From: Pseudomonadota bacterium
Lineage (GTDB): Bacteria; Pseudomonadota; Gammaproteobacteria; Xanthomonadales; Xanthomonadaceae
Direction of reading: 5' to 3'
Assembly (NCBI GenBank): GCA_018242485.1
Contig: JAFEBV010000027.1
Span: 1-64,000, forward strand
DNA: 64,000 nt
Part shown: one piece after another, positions 59,468 through 64,000 of the stretch
Position numbering within the stretch: position 1 is the first letter of the stretch
Layout of the letters: each line of letters opens with the position of its first letter
Notes under the pieces: generated by a model
The model's database searches: none
What the model was told of the DNA's origin: nothing
What the model saw: only the letters and a program-made list of their open reading frames with translations
Made by a program: the position numbers and the translations under genes

Positions 59468-59764
59468 TCAATCCGGTTGCGGTTCGCAGTGGTTCACGCG
59501 GTCGCGCAGTTCCTTGCCGGGCTTGAAATGCGGCACGTGCCGCCCGGTCAGAGCCACCGCATCGCCGGTCTTCGGATTGCGGCCGATGCGTGCCGGCCGG
59601 TAGTGCAACGAGAAACTGCCGAAACCGCGGATCTCGATGCGCTGCCCGCGGCTGAGCGCTTCGCTCATCATCTCCAGCAGGGCATTGACCGACATGCTCA
59701 CGTCGTCGGCCTTCAGGTGCCCTTGGCGCAGCGCGAGCAACTCGATGAGTTCGGACTTGGTCAT
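59468..59764 (-). CDS. ihfB: Integration host factor subunit beta
   Basis: IHF-beta pairs with IHF-alpha to bend DNA. The 98-residue protein starts [20 protein letters not shown], with the arm motif [12 protein letters not shown] and [15 protein letters not shown], typical of the HU/IHF family, and the P-loop arm proline is in RNPKTG. ATG 59764 is chosen over ATG 59773 because MTKSEL is the family start. It lies between rpsA and lapA. Confidence 0.95.
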   Translation of the reverse strand: MTKSELIELLALRQGHLKADDVSMSVNALLEMMSEALSRGQRIEIRGFGSFSLHYRPARIGRNPKTGDAVALTGRHVPHFKPGKELRDRVNHCEPQPD

Positions 59765-59918
59765 GCGTGGCATCGCTGTACTGGCCGGTCCCCGCCGGCG
59801 GATACCGCGACCCGGCGAACCGAGTCACGGACTGATCGGCACCGTGACGGGCAGTACGCCCGCCACGGGATTCCGATGGTGTTGCAGTTGACGCTGGACG
59901 AACGGCGGAAGCTGCCGA

Positions 59919-61595
59919 TCATTCGCCCTTGTTCATCTTCTCGCGCAACAGCGCACCGAGCGTCGTGGTGCCGGTGTGCGCCGAAGCCGAGTACTCGTCG
60001 ATCGCCGCCTGCTGCTCGGCCTCGTCCTTGGCGCGGATCGAGAGCTGCAACACGCGACCCTTGCGATCCATGCCGATGAACTTGGCTTCGATTTCATCGC
60101 CGACCTTCAGGTGCGTGGTGGCGTCGTCGACGCGCTCCTTGGCGATGTCGGAAGCACGGATGTAGCCTTCCATGTTATCGCCCAGATCGAGCGTCGCGCC
60201 GCGCGCATCGACTTCCTTCACGGTGCCCTTGAGGATGCTGCCCTTCGGGTGCGCGGCCATGAACTGGCCGAACGGATCCTGCTCGAGTTGCTTGACGCCC
60301 AGCGAAATGCGCTCGCGCTCCGGATCGACCGCCAGCACCACGGCTTCCAGCGTGTCGCCCTTCTTGAAGTTGCGCGCCAGATCCTCGCCGGTGGAGTTCC
60401 ACGAGATGTCCGACAGGTGCACGAGGCCGTCGATGCCGCCGTCCAGGCCGATGAAGATGCCGAAGTCGGTGATCGACTTGATCTGCCCGGACACCTTGTC
60501 GTTCTTGTTGTGCATCGCCGCGAAGGCTTCCCACGGATTGGGCTGGCACTGCTTCATGCCCAGCGAGATGCGCCGGCGCTCCTCGTCCACATCCAGCACC
60601 ATCACCTGCACCTCGTCGCCCACCTGCGCCATCTTCGACGGGTTGACGTTCTTGTTGGTCCAGTCCATTTCCGAAACGTGCACGAGGCCTTCCACGCCCG
60701 GCTCGATTTCCACGAACGCGCCGTAATCGGTGACGTTGGAGACCTTGCCGAACAGGCGCGCGCCGTTCGGGTAGCGGCGGGTGATGTTGTCCCACGGATC
60801 CTCGCCGAGCTGCTTGAGGCCGAGGCTGACGCGGTTGCGCTCGCGGTCGTACTTGAGCACGCGCACGTCGAGCTCGTCGCCGACGTTGACCACTTCGGAC
60901 GGATGGCGCACGCGCTTCCACGCCATGTCGGTGATGTGCAGCAGGCCGTCGATGCCGCCCAGATCCACGAACGCGCCGTAATCGGTGAGGTTCTTGACCA
61001 CGCCCTTGAGCACCACGCCTTCGACCAGCTTGTCCATCAGCTGCTCGCGCTCCTCGGAGTGCTCGGACTCCACGACGGCGCGACGGGAGACGACCACGTT
61101 GTTGCGCTTGCGGTCGAGCTTGATGAGCTTGAACTCGAGTTCCTTGCCTTCCAGATACGCCGGGTCGCGCACCGGGCGCACATCGACCAGCGAACCGGGC
61201 AGGAACGCGCGCACTTCCTTGATGTCCACGGTGAAACCGCCCTTGACCTTGCCGCTGATGCGGCCGGTGATGGTGGCGTTGGACTGCAGGGCTTCCTCCA
61301 GCTCGTCCCACACCATCGAGCGCTTGGCCTTTTCGCGCGAGAGCACGGTTTCGCCGAAGCCGTTCTCGAGGTATTCGAGAGCCACTTTCACTTCCTGGCC
61401 GACGTGCACGTCGAGCTCGCCGGCGTCGGTACGGAACTGCTCGATCGGCACGATGCCTTCGGACTTCAGGCCGGCGTTGATGACCACCACGTCGGGGCGC
61501 ACTTCGACGATGGTGCCGATGACGATGGAGCCGGGCTTGAGCTTGGCGATCGTCTGCTGGCTCTGTTCGAACAGTTCTGCGAATGATTCGGTCAT
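59919..61595 (-). CDS. rpsA: 30S ribosomal protein S1
   Basis: S1 binds mRNA on the 30S subunit. The 558-residue protein starts [14 protein letters not shown] and has six S1 OB-fold repeats (for example [41 protein letters not shown] and [17 protein letters not shown]). Length matches the family. It is followed by ihfB and preceded by cmk on the same strand, the conserved order. Confidence 0.98.
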   Translation of the reverse strand: MTESFAELFEQSQQTIAKLKPGSIVIGTIVEVRPDVVVINAGLKSEGIVPIEQFRTDAGELDVHVGQEVKVALEYLENGFGETVLSREKAKRSMVWDELEEALQSNATITGRISGKVKGGFTVDIKEVRAFLPGSLVDVRPVRDPAYLEGKELEFKLIKLDRKRNNVVVSRRAVVESEHSEEREQLMDKLVEGVVLKGVVKNLTDYGAFVDLGGIDGLLHITDMAWKRVRHPSEVVNVGDELDVRVLKYDRERNRVSLGLKQLGEDPWDNITRRYPNGARLFGKVSNVTDYGAFVEIEPGVEGLVHVSEMDWTNKNVNPSKMAQVGDEVQVMVLDVDEERRRISLGMKQCQPNPWEAFAAMHNKNDKVSGQIKSITDFGIFIGLDGGIDGLVHLSDISWNSTGEDLARNFKKGDTLEAVVLAVDPERERISLGVKQLEQDPFGQFMAAHPKGSILKGTVKEVDARGATLDLGDNMEGYIRASDIAKERVDDATTHLKVGDEIEAKFIGMDRKGRVLQLSIRAKDEAEQQAAIDEYSASAHTGTTTLGALLREKMNKGE

Positions 61596-61766
61596 GGGTT
61601 GAATTTCCGGTTGAACACACGGGCCGCGAGCGCATGGCTCGGGTCTCGGCCCACCCTTGTGCGGCGCGGCTGCGCCTGTTGGTCGAGGACTATCCGCAGC
61701 GTCGCCGCCGCGGGGCTGATCTGTCACGATGAAACGACACGCCCGCTGTGCAGGCACGCACACGCC

Positions 61767-62450
61767 TCAAGGTCGGAACGAATCCGGCAACAAGGTCAGC
61801 ACGCGCTCGACCACGCGCTCCACCGGCACGTCGGTCGTATCGATCAACACCGCGTCGGAAGCGGGTTTGAGCGGCGCGACCGCGCGTTCGGCATCGCGCG
61901 CATCGCGGGCGAGGATCTCACACAACAGATCGTCCATGCTAACGGAAAGTCCTTTTTCTTTCAACTGCTTATATCGCCTTTGCGCACGCTGATCGGCACT
62001 CGCCGTCAGAAACACCTTGCACGGCGCATCCGGGAACACCACCGTGCCCATGTCGCGGCCATCGGCTACCAGCCCCGGCGGCGCGCGGAAAGCGTGCTGC
62101 CGCGCCAGCAGCGCGTTGCGCACCACGGGAATCGCGGCGATCGCCGATGCCGCCGCGCCGGCGGTCTCGGTGCGGATCGCGTCGGTCGCATCCACGCCAT
62201 CCACCAGCACCCGCGGTTCGGCGTCGCCCGAGGTCACGAAGCGGATCACGGTGCGTTCGGCAAGCGCGGCCATCGCGGCATGGTCGGCCACATCCGCGCC
62301 ATCGCGCCCTGCGGCATACCCGACCACCCGGTACAGCGCACCCGAATCCAGATAGTGCCAGCCCAGCCGGGTGGCGACGATGCGGCTGATCGTGCCCTTG
62401 CCCGAACCGGAAGGGCCGTCGATGGTCAGTACCGGGATTATCGCGCGCAT
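61767..62450 (-). CDS. cmk: Cytidylate kinase
   Basis: Cmk phosphorylates CMP and dCMP. The 227-residue protein has Walker [10 protein letters not shown] at 12-20, [29 protein letters not shown] and [10 protein letters not shown] with the downstream [19 protein letters not shown] 62450 gives the family start. A very long open frame runs upstream through the heptamer array, but it has no similarity there and arises because the repeats lack stops. The array begins 45 bases upstream of the start. Confidence 0.97.
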   Translation of the reverse strand: MRAIIPVLTIDGPSGSGKGTISRIVATRLGWHYLDSGALYRVVGYAAGRDGADVADHAAMAALAERTVIRFVTSGDAEPRVLVDGVDATDAIRTETAGAAASAIAAIPVVRNALLARQHAFRAPPGLVADGRDMGTVVFPDAPCKVFLTASADQRAQRRYKQLKEKGLSVSMDDLLCEILARDARDAERAVAPLKPASDAVLIDTTDVPVERVVERVLTLLPDSFRP

Positions 62451-62494
62451 GCTGTGTCGTCTCCGGGATGAAGCGTGGATTGTGAATGGGGAAT

Positions 62495-62714
62495 GGACTC
62501 GGGACTCGGGACTCGGGACTCGGGACTCGGGAAGCGGGAAGCGGGACTCGGGGCTCGAGGCTCGGGATTCGGGATTCGGGATTCGGGATTCGGGATTCGG
62601 GATTCGGGATTCGGGATTCGGGATTCGGGATTCGGGATTCGGGATTCGGGATTCGGGATTCGGGATTCGGGACTCGGGACTCGGGACTCGGGAAGCGGGA
62701 AGCGGAGAGCGGGA
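62495..62714. repeat. Heptamer tandem array (GGGATTC/GGGACTC)
   Basis: About 30 tandem 7-bp units, mostly GGGATTC in the centre (about 62560-62670) and GGGACTC at both flanks, with GGGAAGC and GGGGCTC variants. This is the reverse complement of the array at 1-189. It occupies the 349-base spacer 62451-62799 between cmk and rpmJ, which are divergent, and ends just before the rpmJ promoter. Confidence 0.97.
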
Positions 62715-62732
62715 AACCATCAGGGAATAAAG

Positions 62733-62762
62733 TTGGACACCTCCCGTGGCTGCCGCTAGAAT
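62733..62762 (+). promoter_or_regulatory. Promoter of rpmJ
   Basis: TTGGAC (62733-62738) and TAGAAT (62757-62762) are spaced by 18 bases and lie 38 bases upstream of the rpmJ ATG, just after the heptamer array. This is a good sigma-70 match. Confidence 0.6.
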
Positions 62763-62799
62763 AGCGGATTCACTTGCATCCCCAGTCGAGCCTCCCGCC

Positions 62800-62925
62800 A
62801 TGAAAGTCCTGTCCTCCCTGAAGTCGGCCAAGAGCCGCCACCGCGACTGCAAGGTCGTCCGCCGCCGCGGCAAGGTGTTCGTGATCTGCAAGTCCAACCC
62901 GCGCTTCAAGGCCCGCCAGCGCTGA
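62800..62925 (+). CDS. rpmJ: 50S ribosomal protein L36, type B
   Basis: A 41-residue protein starting [20 protein letters not shown] and ending [12 protein letters not shown], matching the YkgO-type (C-minus) L36. It keeps two cysteines (residues 17 and 30) but lacks the full four-ligand zinc site of the C-plus form. It would serve in the 50S subunit. The gene is too short for ordinary ORF cut-offs. It has its own promoter and is divergent from cmk. A 125-base spacer follows before the next gene. Confidence 0.95.
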   Translation: MKVLSSLKSAKSRHRDCKVVRRRGKVFVICKSNPRFKARQR

Positions 62926-63050
62926 AGTCCGCGCGCCCGACGCCGCGCCCTGCGCGGACGCCACGGAACACGGCCAATCGCGTTGCGCTTTGCGGCGGCC
63001 CGCGCATCTGCTACAAATCCCGCGTTCACACCAACCCCGGGGAGTACGCC

Positions 63051-63380
63051 ATGAACCGCTTGTTCCTGATCGCGTCCGCGACCGTCCTTGCCGCCTGCTG
63101 CCAGCAGGTCGCCCGTGCCGACACCCTGCTGGTCGATCGCGCACGAATGGACGCCTCGGTCGAGCATTCGATGCGCGGCATGGGCATGGCGGCGGTCGAG
63201 CACAAACTGGGCGCACCGGCGCAGAAGCTCGAACCGCGCGGCGGCCAGAAGGCGCAGTGGCCGCTGATCCAGCGCTGGGTGTATCCGCAGTACACGGTGT
63301 ATTTCGCCCACGGCCGCGTCGTCGACGTCGTCCTCAATCACGCCTCGCCCGAAGAAATCGGACCGGCGCCCGCCCACTAA
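63051..63380 (+). CDS. Conserved exported protein, unknown function
   Basis: The 109-residue protein has a signal sequence [17 protein letters not shown] with a lipobox-like LAAC, then an [26 protein letters not shown] segment and a C-terminal [20 protein letters not shown] pattern. The last part resembles short SmpA/OmlA-like or related envelope modules, but this is weak. No family is recognised. It precedes the deiminase gene by 6 bases. Confidence 0.7.
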   Translation: MNRLFLIASATVLAACCQQVARADTLLVDRARMDASVEHSMRGMGMAAVEHKLGAPAQKLEPRGGQKAQWPLIQRWVYPQYTVYFAHGRVVDVVLNHASPEEIGPAPAH

Positions 63381-63386
63381 AATTGC

Positions 63387-64000
63387 ATGACTGCTCCCGC
63401 CGTTCGTTTTCCCGCGGAATGGGAGCCGCAATCCGCGGTCGTGCTTGCGTGGCCGCACGCAGGCACCGACTGGGCCACGCGACTGGCATCCGTCGAAACC
63501 AGTTACGTCGCGCTGGTCGGCGCCATCACCCGCTTCCAGACCGCGCTGGTTTGCGTCCCCGATGCGCAGGTGCGCGAACGCGCGACGCATCTGCTGGCCG
63601 GCGCGGACGTTCCCGCCGCGCGCCTGCGCTTCGTCGAAGTCGAGTACGACGACACCTGGCTGCGTGATTCCGGGCCGATAAGCCTGTGCGATCCGCACGG
63701 TTTCCGCCTGCTGGACTTCCGCTTCAACGCCTGGGGCGACAAATACGCCTCGGCGCGCGACGACCGTTTGATCGAAAACCTGTTCGCGCGCGGCGTGTTC
63801 GCGCATGCGCACCGCGAGCGCGTGGACTTCGCGCTGGAAGGCGGCGCGATCGAGACCGACGGCGACGGCACCCTGCTGTGCCACTGGCACTGCCTGCACA
63901 CCCGCCATCCCGATCTCGACCGCAGCGAACTGTCCACGCGGCTGGCCGAGACCCTGCACCAGCGCCGCGTGCTGTGGATCGAGCACGGCGCGCTGGACGG
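63387..64000 (+). CDS. Agmatine deiminase / peptidyl-arginine deiminase family (3' truncated by window)
   Basis: The first 204 codons of a guanidine-modifying enzyme: [23 protein letters not shown] at the N terminus, [12 protein letters not shown] and [13 protein letters not shown], then [17 protein letters not shown]. This is the PAD_porph/agmatine deiminase layout, which hydrolyses agmatine to N-carbamoylputrescine. The catalytic cysteine lies beyond the window end. The start ATG 63387 is 6 bases after the previous stop, so the two genes are probably co-transcribed. Confidence 0.93.
   Translation, partial: MTAPAVRFPAEWEPQSAVVLAWPHAGTDWATRLASVETSYVALVGAITRFQTALVCVPDAQVRERATHLLAGADVPAARLRFVEVEYDDTWLRDSGPISLCDPHGFRLLDFRFNAWGDKYASARDDRLIENLFARGVFAHAHRERVDFALEGGAIETDGDGTLLCHWHCLHTRHPDLDRSELSTRLAETLHQRRVLWIEHGALD

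Noticed and set aside
62495..62714. Heptamer array as a CRISPR or minisatellite with spacers
   Set aside because: Units are directly adjacent, 7 bases long and without spacers, and no cas genes are present.
61767..63986. A 739-codon open frame on the minus strand covering cmk, the heptamer array, rpmJ and beyond
   Set aside because: Only the first-gene part (61767-62450) matches a family. The rest is open because the heptamer has no stops and the DNA is GC-rich, and it is antisense to rpmJ and to the exported protein gene.

Overview
The window is high-GC proteobacterial chromosome (about two thirds G+C by eye), almost certainly from the order Lysobacterales (Xanthomonadaceae or Rhodanobacteraceae). 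This rests on gene order and family types: aroK-aroB next to hemE, a metX-metB-hom operon behind a SAM-I riboswitch, smc-zipA-ligA, mtnA beside gyrA, and cmk-rpsA-ihfB-lapA-lapB leading to galU. There is no phage, transposase, CRISPR or tRNA. Most of the window is core genome.

Layout. 1-5 kb: a heptamer repeat array, a P-loop kinase, dodecin, the shikimate genes aroK/aroB, two small proteins and hemE. 5-10 kb: a propeller-type hybrid histidine kinase, cytochrome b561 with YceI, and a glutaredoxin-like protein. 10-13 kb: L-serine dehydratase, a Phd/PIN toxin-antitoxin pair, a lipoprotein and a GDCCVxC protein. 13-17.3 kb: the riboswitch-led methionine/threonine operon metX-metB-hom. 17.5-22.8 kb: two signalling proteins, one with a degenerate GGDEF and one with GGDEF-EAL. 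23-31 kb: prfC, a CPBP protease, a SulP transporter with a ParB-like protein, and priA with a DnaA-box palindrome upstream. 31-38.8 kb: a putative sigma-like/membrane fusion with a DUF3106 protein, DUF4286, DUF3667, a MATE pump, SppA, a lipoprotein and an SDR. 38.9-47 kb: a Deg protease with a degenerate partner, gyrA, mtnA and a DUF3011 protein. 47-55 kb: smc-zipA-ligA-epmA. 55-62.5 kb: a porin, galU behind a gene remnant, lapB, lapA, ihfB, rpsA and cmk. 62.5-64 kb: a second heptamer array, rpmJ, a secreted protein and a truncated deiminase gene.

The most unusual theme is repeat DNA inside essential genes. Two repeat types occur: a 7-bp tandem repeat (GGGATTC/GGGACTC type, long arrays at both ends) and GC-rich interspersed palindromes. 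Besides lying between genes, repeat-like material forms in-frame extra segments in hemE (heptamers), hom (several palindromes) and priA (inside the zinc-binding region). The genes stay open, so these look like tolerated, translated repeat insertions. The heptamer unit is stop-free in all six frames, which would permit this.

Other points are a probable ECF-sigma-like domain fused to a membrane segment, a catalytically degraded trypsin-like protein coupled to an intact one, a C-terminal remnant of a CapD/WbpM-type epimerase keeping its ATGA overlap with galU, and the SAM-I riboswitch without an obvious U-tract terminator. All family assignments come from reading the sequence and remembered family features; no database search was run.
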